From the NCBI GenBank assembly GCA_002189035.1, contig CM007989.1, positions 3,472,001-3,536,000 of the forward strand: a DNA stretch of 64,000 nucleotides. Reading direction: 5' to 3'. Source of the stretch: Utricularia gibba. Lineage: Eukaryota > Streptophyta > Magnoliopsida > Lamiales > Lentibulariaceae. The notes under the pieces are model-generated. The model was not told the DNA's origin, made no database searches, and worked only from the letters and a program-made list of their open reading frames with translations. Shown here piece after piece: positions 50,797 to 63,400 of this stretch (position 1 is its first letter; each line of letters opens with the position of its first letter). A program made the translations under genes and the position numbers.

Positions 50797-52916
50797 ATGC
50801 AGTTGGCATGTGTTAGCAGTTCTCGTGGAACCTTTCAGAGCAGCATCTTGCAGCATTTTTCCGGAAGTCGAATCAATAATTTCTCTAATCGTCGTGTTTC
50901 ATTGATTGGCGGGAGTTTCTATCCCTTTACTTCGTGTGATTACGCTGAGAAGAGAGCCTTCAATGTCGTTAGGTGTGGGAAATCACCTGGGACCTCTATG
51001 CCTGATCGTGGAAGAGGTAAGGTAGGGGCAAAGGGGAAGCATAATGTGTGGAGTATCGATAATGCGAAGGCTAAAGAAGAGAAGGAGCGGGAAAAGTTGA
51101 GAATCAGGGGGAGGAGGAAAAAGAGGGAAGGGAAGAGAATAAGGAGTGTTAATAGGAAGGGTGACAGAATTACAGTCTCTGGCTTGATGCTGGTGGAAGT
51201 TGAAAACGTTCTACAAACACAGGTTTGCCTCGGTTACATTGTTAATGATTTTGCTGCTTGGATTTTTGGGGCAGGCTGTTATTTCCTTTAGTGTGTGGTT
51301 TAATAAGGCATTCATTTTGAGTGTGTTGTTTGTGAAGTCATCACTTTCCCCATTTTTATGTTTATAAAGTTAAATGAATATATGATGACCTGATGAAACT
51401 TTTGTTTCTTGCTGCTTGCAGGAGCCGGTGATTCGCCCAGCATGGTATACATTTTCTAGTAGTGTCAGTGGGATATGGAAGGGAGTGGGAGCTGTATATT
51501 CTTCCACAACAGCAGAAATGGAGCCAGTTGATGTTGGGAGCAAAAATGACAACTTATTCGACTGTTATTTGGTCTCCTGCGTAGAGGCACTTCCATCTGC
51601 CGCCGACACACAAATTTCTCAAATAAAAAGAAAAACAAATTGGGTTACACTGAATCCGTATGGTGAATTAAGGAAGGGTGGTGGTGGTGGTGGTGGCGTA
51701 GAATATAAATTTCAGGACCCATTATCTGTTTCAAATGTCTCATTGCCAAATATTGAGTCTTTTGATTTTGGTCGAAGTGATGTCATGGAAGAAGATGTGA
51801 TGGGGATGGAGCCCGGTCTTGTTTTCTTTGAGGTAACATTTTTGAACTGTTGAACTTACACGAGGATCACTGACTTTATGCTGTGGTGGCCACTTCAGAG
51901 ATTGCTATCGGCACTGTAGGACATTGCAAACACATGCATACTTTATGTTTACAGCTGAATGTGTATTTCATTTTAAGCGCCAGCAACAATTTTCAGGATG
52001 GATCTTATTCCAGAGGTCCAGTGGAAATTCCAGTTGGTGAATATGATGAGTCTGAATACTACCTTTCACCCACATTCAAGTTTGAACAAGTATGTTGTCT
52101 TTCATTAGTTTATCCACTTGCTTCATCACCTTGGATGGCCAAAATTTTTCCTAGCACATTTGTTATTCCCCTCCAATTCTGCGGCCAGTCTTAAAAATAT
52201 TTAATCCAGTCTTTTGTGTTTCTTGCTAGTGTTTGGTCAAAGGTTGCCACAAGCGGTTGCGTGTTGTTCACACAATAGAATTCAGCAGTGGAGGTTCAGA
52301 TATACAGATTCTAAGGGTTGCTGTTTATGAGGAAGTATGGGTTAGCCCTGCCAGTATACCTGATACCAGGTTCCATGTTCTTTTCATTATGTGATGAGTT
52401 GCTCTCAACAACGTTCAAGTCAGGAATATAACTGAAAGCTGATTGCTTAGACAATGGTTTTTATGGAATTTCAGTGAATTGGAACTGGACTTGAAGCCAT
52501 TCTCCCAGAGGAGGAGAGTACAGCCTTCAGAGCTGACTGGTTCATGGAAGGTGTTCGAGGTGAGTGCCTCACCAATATATGGCAAGGACACCTTGGTGGA
52601 AGAAGGTACCACCGTCCCTTACGTCTATCTTTGCATGGAGAATCTTAAAAATCGAAGTTTTCCCGAAAACCTCGCCTACTTTGGGGAGGAAGAAGTTCTG
52701 GAGATGCAAGACGTTGCTGTCCTTTGGCTCCCCGGTGGTGTTACTGCATATGTTGATATAAGCAAGGATGGCACTCTCTGCATTGGCGCCGGATGGTATT
52801 CAGATGAAGGCATCAACCTCGTAATGGAACGAGATTATGGTTTAGATGGGAAACTTAAGGAAGTCAGGTCGAAGTCTGAGATGAAAAGGAGGTGGAACAA
52901 CCCTCCCCCGATGTAA
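50797..52916 (+). CDS. Probable plastid protein, DUF3598-like, function unknown
   Basis: Five exons: 50797-51222, 51422-51832, 51997-52089, 52230-52369 and 52475-52916, giving 503 residues. The first ~65 residues are Ser/Arg-rich with few acids (MQLACVSSSRGTFQSSILQH), fitting a chloroplast transit peptide. A very basic block follows (KEEKEREKLRIRGRRKKREG). The rest is beta-rich: PAWYTFSSSVSGIWKGVGAV, STTAEMEPVDVGSKNDNLFD, TNWVTLNPYGELRKGG, CLVKGCHKRLRVVHTIEFSS, ELTGSWKVFEVSASPIYG, DVAVLWLPGGVTAYVDISKD, TLCIGAGWYSDEGINLVMER. The two WKG/GSWKVFE units resemble paired lipocalin-like repeats as in DUF3598 proteins; that assignment is from memory and tentative. All junctions are canonical and the frame is intact. 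Confidence 0.82.
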
Positions 52917-53510
52917 CTTTATGTCCATTTCCGCATTTTGAGCCAGATTTTAACATGGGATGGTAGAACTAGTGCGAGTGCCCTGCCTCTTTCTGTGAGA
53001 TACCAACAGGATTTCTAGTAAAAACTAAACAGTGGATTATTTGAGCCTGACTACCAAAACGTTGACATTTTTGTGATACAGTTTTTCCTTATCTCTTTAG
53101 TAGTTGCAAGGTTGTTACTGGAGTAGGTGCTCATCTTAGCGGAAGGCCAGGTCCCTACCCAAGTCGCTTTTTCAGGTCAGTTATTTTATAATACTTATTT
53201 TTAGAGAGAACCACGGCAGGTTTTATAATAGAGTTCACCTTGTCTTTATTCCTGGACACCTTATTTGGAGACTGGTTTGTTTACCCGAAGTTATCTTAGA
53301 TACCATTAATCTTACCTCTGTGCCTTGAAAATGCGAGGAGTCCAAGTTTATATGAGGTAAAATCGCATGGAACTAGGTAAAAATCAAAGACAGGGTTCTC
53401 AAAAGCAAATAGGAGCAACACTAACAGCTGCACTGGTACACATCGGAATCTGGGATAAAAAGAATTGAGGAGATGAATTAGGTAATCAGCACTGCCTCTT
53501 GCCTAGCCCA
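52917..53510. other. Convergent intergenic region
   Basis: 594 bp between the convergent stop codons of the DUF3598-like gene and the phytocyanin gene; both 3' UTRs, nothing else seen. Confidence 0.55.
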
Positions 53511-54121
53511 TCAAGCCAAAATGGCTGCCAAAGCAAGTGAACTTGCAGCTGCCAGCCCGCTCCAGCCGCCTACTGCAGATGCTGCATTTCCAGCAGGGGG
53601 AGGAGTGGATGGAGTTGGGGAAGGCAGCGATGCTGGAGACCCTGGAGGTGTTGATGGGGCAGAGTCACCGCTGCCTCCCGACACCGTCACCGCCACCCTC
53701 ATCCCCTGATCACAGTGACCAGGTACCGGACATATGAAGTACCTCGTGCCGGTTGTCAGAGTGACCCTAGTGGGGCTGTTGGCGGGGAAGGAGTTTATGG
53801 GACTCCCGGAGTTGCAGTTATTATAATCACTCTGACTCACTTCAGCCACCGCATGAGAAGGACCGTAGTTGAACACTGCGACCACCGTGAAGCACCACAC
53901 CATTAGAACCAAACAGAGGTGAATGATAGTTCAGAGCAGTTTGAAAAGAAGCAGCTGCTATTACCAAGTGTGTCACCATTTGAAAAGGTTTGGCGGCTCG
54001 CCCAGTTCGCATAGTCGACGTTGAAGCCCCAGCCACGGGAGTCACCAACGGTAATCGTCGCCGCCGAGATGAGCGCCGGAGATGCGAGGAGAAGAACAAG
54101 GAACGCAATAGCTCTGGCCAT
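53511..54121 (-). CDS. Phytocyanin (uclacyanin-type blue copper protein), GPI-anchored
   Basis: Two exons, 53965-54121 and 53511-53875, giving 173 residues. A signal peptide MARAIAFLVLLLASPALISA is followed by the plastocyanin-like domain ATITVGDSRGWGFNVDYANW. The copper ligands are all visible: His in FNYGPSHAVAEV, then Cys, His and Met in FICPVPGHCDQGMRVAV. A Met axial ligand marks the uclacyanin class. Two further Cys (NNCNSG and CPVPGHC) form the usual disulphide. A Pro/Ser-rich arabinogalactan-like tail (STPPGSPASLPSPTPSTPPP) precedes a hydrophobic end LAAASSLALAAILA, a GPI-anchor signal. It acts at the outer plasma membrane/cell wall; the redox partner is unknown. The single intron after DTLV is the family's conserved position. 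Confidence 0.92.
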
Positions 54122-55067
54122 CTCTTTATCTCTCTCTATCTCTCTGTGTTTTCCCACCAAGGATGTTCTTTGTAGGAACAACCCCGGATCCTTAAATAGA
54201 AGGAACTCCCTCAAAGTCAGACGTCAGATCAAGGACAAGTCTCCATTCGTCCAGCAAACTTCTACCTTTCAGGCAGCTTTTGAAAATCTTAAGGTTGTGG
54301 ATACGCGTTTCAAAAGTCTAACCTTCCCACTTTAGCCTACCAATTACGATACTACTCCATCCTTTTAACAACTCCATCTATCTCTCAAAACCTATAGAAA
54401 TCGAAAAAGAGCACATGTCTGCATATTGTTACAGATCAAGGGATGCAAGAAAGTCGGTGACTTGAGTAAAAGAGACATGATTCACGTGTACATACAACAG
54501 TTATTCATAAGAATGGCTGCAAACAAAGACAAAAATATAAATTTTCAGACACGTGTTAAGGTGCCAATGTATTGCGGCCCTTCCCATTGCTGATTCCTTT
54601 CATGCAGAAAAGCCACAACCGTTTCCATTATTTGACCCGCTTTGAAACGGTCAACCCGTAACGCGATGTTTTGCAAGAGTATGCAGGGAATCGAAACCGA
54701 ATGATTTTTTTAAAACAATAATTTAAATGATCAAAAAACCATATATGATATTTGAACAATTCAATCGTGATTTAAATTATAATTATTTAAAAAAACATCT
54801 TTTGATATTTTCGTTATAAAAAATATTAAGTATGATTGAATCATAATAATTCAATTTAATCATAAATGATTAATATTCAAAAGCATAAACTAATTATTGG
54901 TTTGTTTTTTTAAAAAAATGCATGTAACTCAAATGAGGGTGGGGTACAAAAAAATTAGATGATAAATGTGAGGAATATGTATACAATAAGTATTGAATTT
55001 CTATGGATTTTCTACATGTATACCGGTTTATTTTCACCCCAGGGTCCAGAAGAGCACATTTCTACGA
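54122..55067. other. Intergenic: phytocyanin promoter and XTH 3' flank
   Basis: 946 bp. The 5' end has a CT-rich leader (TCTCTCTATCTCTCT near 54123-54146). 54690-54960 is A/T-rich and repetitive in style. No coding sequence is supported. Confidence 0.5.
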
Positions 55068-57441
55068 TCAATCTTCGTCTTGAGTGTCATCGTTCTTCGC
55101 CTCCATAGCTTGAGCTCCATTCTTGAACCGGCGCCGGCGGCCGCGTCTCTGGTCGAAATTCGCCCTGCCGTTCTGATTCATCATCTGCCGCAGCTCCGCG
55201 TCGATCACGCACTCCGGCAACGGCGTCTCGTACCTACGCCTGTCGTAGCAATACGAGTAGTACATGTATTTCGCCCGGAAGCGTCGCATCGCCCACCTCT
55301 GCTTTTCACTGATCGTCGCTAAATCAGAAGCGGCCAACTGATCGCGCTGCGCACCACAATCCTCTGCCACCACCTCCTCCAAGGGATCCGCCTTGCACCC
55401 CTGGAGGACTAGATCCGTGAACTCGACGACGAAGGGGGCGTACTTGTAATTCGCCTTATACTTCCCGCCGGAAGTGGCCCAATCGGAGGCGTCCCATATC
55501 GTCGCATACAGAGCCATCGGCTTCGCCGGGAAGTCGCCGCCCATCTCCCCCCTCTTCACTATTTCCCGAATCGGAACATCATCCACGTAAAATCTACAAT
55601 AAACAAAACACGATCAAATATCTCGGCATTTGAACCCGGTTCGAACCGGTAACCACCCGGTCTAGTTACAATAGTGAAAGTGACGTGTCCTAACGGCATC
55701 CCATTAGTTTCGTCATTATTGCTAGCTTATCCCCCAGCTTAATAGCGCCAAAGGGTCGAAAACGACCATTTTTTGGCTCACCTTCACATACACTTGACCA
55801 ACTAATTATTGCTTAACAAACCAATTATGCACCTAATGCAATCATTAGGCTATACACCCACATCACACAATGGGAAAAAACGTAAAACCATGACATGATA
55901 ACATATACTTTTTGGGAGAAGAAGCATCAAAACTAGTGCATCATGGCCACAATTTGGCAATCAAGTGCGTGGCCGTCCATGTGACACATTCCAATTTCCT
56001 TAATGGTCATTTTCCCTGCTCATGTGACATTTGAAAACTACGTGCCCGTCATTATCCTAAATTAAATATTTTCAAAACTACTTTCTACTCCCCATCTTCA
56101 CCAAAATATCATTTTGCACCCTCCCCCTTCTAAAAAGCCTACAACTCTGTGTTACTTGGTCTGTTAGCCTTTCCACATCGATCCTCTTAAATGTCGCAAC
56201 CTAAACACGTATAGGCCATCTTTCAGTCTCATCGCCAGCCGAGTGGAGACTGGAGAGGGCACCACACCAATCCAACTGGAAAATAATTGGTAAGAAGGCT
56301 TACATGATGGTCTGGTTGGTCCACAGTATGCTGTAAGAATGGGGGCTCTTGGTGGGATCGAACCAGAGGTAGTACCTCTCCTCCCTGCCCCGGCTGGTGC
56401 TCCCGTTTCCGTACACGTTCGTCTGAAACCTCCATGGCTTCCCCTTTATGTTGCCCAGGAACTCGATGTCCAGCTCGTCGTGCGCTTTGGGAAACACGTC
56501 CTGGTTCGTCGTCTACACGTGAGGATCCCCAAGGAGAAACCGAGACATGTGAGTTGGTAGGTCAAAGAAAGATAAAGATCATCAACTACAGACTAAAAAA
56601 CATATGTTTAGGTGAGGGGGAAGACAAGGGTTCACTAATTACCATCCGACCGACAGTCAAAAAGCTTGGTTACGGTGAAAAATGGAGTATTTAATTACAT
56701 AATTCGTTATTTAATTAAGTAAATAAGATAGTGATTTGGGGTTGACTAGTCAAATTCGTTACCATGCCTTTAAAAACCTAAGACGGTAAAAAAAAAAGGG
56801 GGGGGGGGGGGGGGGGGGTGGAATTTAGGTTAAATTTCTGCTTACGTAAAAGGCGACGACTATTCCGGCGGAATAATCCGCCGGCAGCTTGATTTTGGCG
56901 CTAAAGAAGCCGTGATCGTAGAGTTCCGAGGACTTGAAGCCGGCGCCTGAAGAAAAAATCAACTAATCAATAAACAAATAAACAAATAAATAAATAAACC
57001 TCCTTTTTCTAATGATTCCACCGAATTCAAAGCTTCGAATCTATACATACACGATACATACAGACAGGCGCATGATCATCACCATGATCATTCCAGAAGC
57101 CTTTTCAAAAAGAACGGCCATCATGAAAACGAAAGCTTTCACACGCATATACATACATACAAACAAACACGCCTCTGTATCTATCTACAGTTCCAGGGCA
57201 GATCGAAGAGTCGGTTACAATCCAACAAACCTGTGTACTGATTGAGGTGAAGCTGCAGCGTCCGATCATCGCTGAATCGGACGATGTTCGATTCGCCGAA
57301 GAGAGTAGAGACGCCGGCGGAGAACGGAATCGTCGATACATCGAAGGCCGAAGCCGGGAGCAGCCGGAGAAGGAGGAGAAGAAGAAGAAGAAGAAGACGA
57401 AGACGGAAGGTGAAACGACGATGGCTGAGTTCATCATCCAT
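55068..57441 (-). CDS. XTH30: Xyloglucan endotransglucosylase/hydrolase, XTH30-like
   Basis: Four exons: 57231-57441, 56846-56946, 56304-56512 and 55068-55593, giving 348 residues. XTHs cut and rejoin or hydrolyse xyloglucan in the wall. The signal peptide is a Leu-rich stretch before [13 protein letters not shown]. The GH16 active site reads [20 protein letters not shown] with the nucleophile and acid/base Glu in DELDIE, next to the conserved N-glycosylation site in [16 protein letters not shown]. Substrate-binding parts follow ([51 protein letters not shown]), then the XET C-terminal region ([20 protein letters not shown]). DELDIE and [11 protein letters not shown] place it with group III XTH27-30, closest to XTH30. 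It ends in a basic then acidic tail ([19 protein letters not shown]). Intron 2 contains a long A/G homopolymer tract. The frame is intact. Confidence 0.93.
56788..56818 (+). repeat. A10-G21 homopolymer tract in XTH intron 2
   Basis: Ten A followed by a pure run of 21 G (56798-56818) on the + strand, 28 bp from the exon 2 donor. On the transcribed gene this reads as C21 then T10. Confidence 0.95.
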
Positions 57442-58918
57442 ACTCTCCCTATTCCACGCCCCTGCCTGTACACGTATCTTATATATATATATATATCCAT
57501 AACTATTGAATACCATTATTTTAATCGAAAATAATTATTAATAATATATCCTTGTTAAATAAGTGATTTCTTTCCGGTTTTGTGCAGCACCGAGTTGTCT
57601 GATTGTTACTTTTTAGGATTACCCGAACTACCCTAAGGAGTGTTTATTCTTTAAATATGAAGCTATGAGTATTTTGGGGAAAAGGGAAAATAGGAAGAAA
57701 CAGCTTTTGTTTAGTGGCGAAGCCGCGTGGATTATTGACTTTTTTAGGGGAATATTAATTGAATTAGACTAAAAAAAGAATCTTTCACCCTTGTCTAAAA
57801 AATTGATTCCAATCCTAGCTTTTGATTTTTGGGAAAGATCCAAGGGGTTTCATATTCCAAGATTACGATTTTTTTCGTTGTGTTTTCTTTCCCAAAGTTA
57901 ATACATTTTTCTACATTTTTAAATCGAAACTAATTCGATCAATGGTTTAAATCGTCGAAAAAATAATGAATCATTTATGCAAACGATTCAATATTTGAGA
58001 TATTCAATTGGTTTTATTATGAAAAAAATATTAAATCATAATTAAATCGATTCATTTTTTATTTTAAAAAAGATTCAAATTTAATCTAATCATTTTAATT
58101 AACGAGAGTATAGGTTTTTAAAAGATATGATCAGAAATAGTAGGAAGGAGGAGGTCGTTTATAAAGTAGTCACTGTCACATTTTCTCGTACACACTCGAA
58201 CAAAAATTTTCAATTAAAGATCGACCAATTTAATCTCACATTAAAATTACCAATGAAGAAATCAATTAGCACTAGACGAGTGGCGGTTGATGATTGGTTT
58301 AGAGTCCTCATCTTGTAACTTGAGAAGGAATGGGGGTGCTTTCATGGTTTGGTTAGAAATTATAAAGACATAGGGGGTGTACGGTAGAAATCATAAAAGA
58401 GCAAATTATATTCCGAATAATTTATCTCATGAATATTAAATAAAAGAATGAGATTAAATAAATTGAAATAAAATTATAGTATGACATACCTTCTCTTCAT
58501 ATATCCCTCAATTCGAAATGAAATCGGAATTGAAAGTCAAGATCGAATCGAATTGGGTTTGCAAGTGTTTGTTGGTTTTTTGTTGGAAGTTGATCACACC
58601 ATTGGGATGGAAGGAGGGGCAAGATGTTAAACATGGCCTAGATTTTGAATATGGTCTCCACACCCTTATGGTGTTACATGAGAATGCAGGAAATCGAACA
58701 GTGCATCGCATTCCGTACACTCCTGTGCAGGATAGGGGACAAGTACGAAATGTGATGCAGAATCGATTTCATAGCAACAAGCTTCACTTCAAGCATTCTG
58801 GGAGTGATGGGTTCTTGCCCCTTTTGTTGTTGCATCAGAAATCATGAGCAATGGGAGCTTCTTGTTCCTGCTCCGCCTTGGCTTCCTATCTTCCCTCGAA
58901 ATCTCCTTTGGTGATCTG
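57442..58918. other. Intergenic: XTH promoter and ATL 3' flank
   Basis: About 1.5 kb. A pure AT run at 57481-57496 lies 40-55 bp upstream of the XTH ATG. 57880-58110 is A/T-rich. A 109-codon ORF at 58518-58847 (+) has no family features and is not called. Confidence 0.55.
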
Positions 58919-59763
58919 TTAACCCCTCTGGAAAACGTTGTGATTCGCCTTCTGCACGTTCGCTGATCTCTTCAAGACTGAGAATTTCAGAGACCAAGAG
59001 GCGGCCCCCGGCTGCGAGGACACTGTGCTGCTAAGCAGCATCCCATCTCTGTTGTGGTCATCATCATTACCGGATTCTTCTCCACGGGTTGCAACCAAAC
59101 CTTGCTGGGAAGGTGCATCTTGATCCACAACGAGGATCAGATCATCGGAGCTGTGGAAGTCGCGTCGACTCACATCGACGGTAGGCGGCGGTTGAGGACC
59201 GGGGAGAAGGGTTGAGGGAGCTGGATGGATCCAGATAGCAACATTTGCACGACAGAGGGGGCAACTGGACTGAGATGTCAACCAGGTATCGATGCAGGGA
59301 ATATGGAAAGCATGGCTGCAATTTGGCATAAGCCTGAGGGACTCATTCTCTTCAAATTCACTCAAACAAACAGCGCAATCTGTTCCTTCGATCAACCCAT
59401 CACCCTTCTGATACTTACAAACTGTAATCCTCTTGATGAAGGATTCATCCAGTCCTGCGACGGAAACAGCCCACTGATCCGGCAGTGGTTCCTCCGCAGT
59501 GCTGCGATTCTCCGGCGGGGGGTCCCCCGGCAGAATCTGGTGACGAGGGTGTAGTAGCCGACAAGGAGAGAACCGCTGACCAACACGCCGATGACGGCGA
59601 TGATCAGAGGTGAAAGCCCGGCGGTGGAATCATCAGGTGGGGGCGGCGGAGAGAACAAAATACAGAACTGTTGGCAGTCAAAGCTACAAACAGCTTGTGA
59701 GCAATCGCCGGGGCTAGAGCTGGAATTGGGAGCCCATAGATTCTGACTTCCTGGGGATCCCAT
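58919..59763 (-). CDS. ATL-type RING-H2 E3 ubiquitin ligase (ATL51/52-like), one frame break
   Basis: A single exon. The N-terminus is extracytoplasmic and Cys-rich ([18 protein letters not shown]), followed by PPPPPDD and a membrane segment [20 protein letters not shown]. The GLD-type motif ([10 protein letters not shown]) and the RING-H2 [46 protein letters not shown] lie in a second frame. The break is at the CC pair 59479-59480 (GG on the coding strand): one more base gives [20 protein letters not shown] and joins the two halves. The tail ([40 protein letters not shown]) is poorly conserved. Membrane-bound E3; the substrate is unknown. About 280 residues in total, usual for the subgroup. 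Confidence 0.87.
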
Positions 59764-60433
59764 GAACGGAAGAGAAGAGATTCATAAACCTGCTTAGATT
59801 TTGCAAGATTTGAACTTTATCCCTAGATCAACGCATGAACAGTGTCCCAGAAGATTGAAGCTGCAAAGACAGCCAAGAACAGAAGAAGACAAGACAAATA
59901 AAGAAAAACGAGATAACTGCCCTTTGCCTACTTTGCTCAAAGATATTCCCCAATTTTGGTCAGCAGATAATCAAGAATCCCTTTACCTTTTCGAACGCAG
60001 AAGCTGTCTTCTTACAGCAAAGATAGCGAGAAATACCAGTTATTACAACCTAACGAGATATTTGGGTTATTCTGTAACCATACAAAGATTGACCATCTTC
60101 ACTCACAGCTCCTGTCATGGCTTCTCGCGGTAATAGTAGTCTGTTTGTTTGTTTACAGTATTCCAGGCAAAGAAAATGCACTTCTTTCTTGTGTCTTAAA
60201 CAACATATGAACCGGACCATCTTTTGTACATTCCACAGACACTCCCACACCTGGGGCTACACATATGTTAGTGAGCAGACGACTGTACATCGTGCAATGA
60301 ATCTGCAAGCTATTACAACGAGTATTTGTCTGGAACCATGAAGCAAAAACTTGGTGTAGCTCTTCTCCCATGAAAGAATCAAGAATAGGTCTGAAAAAGA
60401 ATGCGTTTATGCATCTACAGGAACCTCACACTG
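59764..60433. other. Intergenic: ATL promoter and 3' flank of A9-domain gene
   Basis: 670 bp between two same-strand genes. Short ORFs lack family features. Confidence 0.5.
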
Positions 60434-63400
60434 TCACCCTCTTCGACCATCCAAAGCCTGATGTTTAAACCAACAGATGATGGGAATCAACCAGATTACA
60501 TTGTCGCACACAAATGCGAGTAATGAAAGGAAATCTGACGAAGCATCCATAAATTCCAATGCAGGCATACCTTGCTTTGAAAGATTCTCATGGTCAGGAC
60601 AAGCGTATCACGCATTCTAGAAAGAAATGGAAAGTGCATTGTTAGATAGACAGCCTTTTTACAGGCACAAAAAGCAACCCCCGAGTCTGTTATGAACTTA
60701 TAAGCTAAACTGGAAAGGTTTTTTTCAACCTGTGGCGTAAATAAAATATGTTTTCCAGGTAGCATATGAGTATATGACAAAGAATAATCAACATGTAAAA
60801 AGCAAATATCGTTGAGAAAATTGCTTGTCGAATGGCAATGTTAAAGAGAGGAAAACTGCCTTTACCTGAAACCATCGTTTGTTTTCAAAGGATATGAGAT
60901 TCCATTTGAACAAGTTAGGACAAACTGTGCTGAGAGGCCAGTCGGTATTTTGATCTGGAGGAAATGAAAGATGTGACCAAGTGATAATTCCAAATGATTA
61001 GTGGAGAGCAAAATATGGAGAAAATAAGATCATACCGAAAATTCCCTGGTATATTTCTCTGATATCAAGAGCTCTTGATTTTTCTCAACCTTGACCAGAA
61101 AGCCAGACCGTCGCAAAACAAGAGTTGCATGCTCCCAAACGTCAGGGGATTCTACCTGTGAAGATACACAGGGAATCCATGAGCAAGCAAAGCACATCAG
61201 TACACTTGGACGACAAATGAGTTATTCCTCAGAAGCAGTCTTTCTTACAAGAATTAGGACACTAAATGTCGCTGAACCTTTTGATACATATGCATCGATC
61301 TCCTCTTGCATTTCATCATCTTCATACATTGATTGTATCATTCATCCAAAAAGGAAAATACATAAGTATGGTGAATAAAAAGAAAGGGTAATCAAATATA
61401 GGTCTGGCATCCGAGTTGAAATAGAATAGTGAAGCAAATGAGCACATTCATGGCTAAACTGAGAAAGGATCCAGGCTCCCATGAATAAGCATCATGGTTG
61501 TCAGATGCAAAGTAAAATACAACTCACCACACGTAATCTTCTTGTTGTCATTGGCAAACATCCTGACTATAACCCCTGAAAGTGATGCAGAATAGAGATA
61601 GTAAGTGATTTGCCATTTCACCATACTGAAACCACTGACAAAAATTCAAGCCTTGCTGCATAGTAAATAAGTGGCAAGAAAAAGAATGTGCAAGTTACAT
61701 GTCTTCCATGGTCATCCATCGGTATGCACTCAACTGCAATGAGTTTATCAACATCATCTGCTGTCACAGCGTAAGTTGGATAAGTGGCTCCTGAAACAAC
61801 ACAAGCCATAGATACATCAATATATGCTCAGAAAAAAAAAAAAAAGGCTCCTGCAAGCGCATCAGGGCAGGCAACTAAAAGATGAAGTCACACAAGGAAG
61901 CGCCCATTTTTAGACGAGATTATTCATGAAGTACCTTCAATAAACTCTGTTGTTCCATCGGGATAGTAACGAACCCACTAGTATATAAGAAAGACAATCA
62001 TCAAATGCTCACTTCGTCATTACAACTGATCCATAAATAAAACACCATTGACAGGAGTACTCCAACCTGAAACATGCAGAGCGAAGTTCCACCTCTGGGA
62101 TATCCAGCACCAGAAATTTCACATCCTGGATTGGCATTTCCTACAATCTGAAAGTTTTCTATCCATGGATAATCATCATCTGAAACAGTTATCATAAAAG
62201 TCTGTAATTTGATGGATCGTTTCAATAAGCTATAAAAGAGAAGGAAGCAGACGAACCAGCTATATCGTTCATCATTGGCTGAGGATGGAATTGATTACCA
62301 GTCATCTGATCAGACTCATGGGAGAACTCGTTTCTCTCGAGCATATTTTCCCCATTGTAACCTGAAACACTTCTGTAATTGGGATCTCTCAGAACGAGCG
62401 AATCTCTTGTTGATATACACAAAACAGTAACCAGAAAATGTTAACATGCTTGAATGGGTTATCCTTGACTAGGGGATGCAATGAAGGGTTTATATGATAA
62501 ACAATAATCCTCAAATACATGAACTGTGAATGTGGAAGTCCATTTTGAGCCTACGACAAGAAACATATGCATGGTGATTCTCTTGATAGTACAATAAATC
62601 TAGCCAGACCTTGAGATGAGCTCTTCATTTCATTTAAGTACATTGTAAGGCAGAAGACAAAAGTTTGATATTTGAAAAATGGGAAGAAATAAGTTGATTC
62701 TTCAATTTCAGATAGTCACCTCATGGGGGTTCCATTATTTGCTAGATGGCGCATATCAATGCCTTCCATAAAGACTTTCACTTGATTCGAACCTCCACAA
62801 TGCTTTCACGTGCATTGTCTCTTGTTTCAGTATTTTGTCTATAATGAGAAAATCCTCCGATTTCCTATAGACGAATTATCAACATCACATCATAATCACA
62901 TTTTTTTCTTGGGTTCAACTGAAAGACGTTAGAAAGCAATGATGAAAGATCTATGTCTGCGAAAAAAACCATACAATCAATTGAAAAACCGTCAACTTTA
63001 AGAGATCAAAGAATTCATCTAAAATGATCAAGTTAGAAGCCATTACATTGGAGCTGCCAGAAAATTGAGCATTAGTGTGCCCTAAACCCAGGGCCCCACA
63101 GTGGGGCTATTTCCAGTCATGGCAGCCAACTCTGCAAGTTTGGCCTATGTAAAAGTGGTCATCATGAGCTTCATACTAAAACTGAGACTGGAAAATTGAA
63201 GATAATGTATCTAGAATCTCAAATTTGGATGAATACTAAAATACTGATTGAAATAAGTATCTGAAAAAGGGGTATGGCTTGATACTATGTAGAGGAAACA
63301 AGCAGCAACATGAGCACTTAAAATACTAGAAAAAGCTTCAGGCTTACACGGAGACCTCTTATATTCGACTGTAGTTGATCATGCAGGTTCTGGAAAGAAA

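Noticed and set aside
58518-58847. A 109-codon plus-strand frame near the ATL 3' end
   Set aside because: Unconserved sequence with no initiator context and no homology I recognise.
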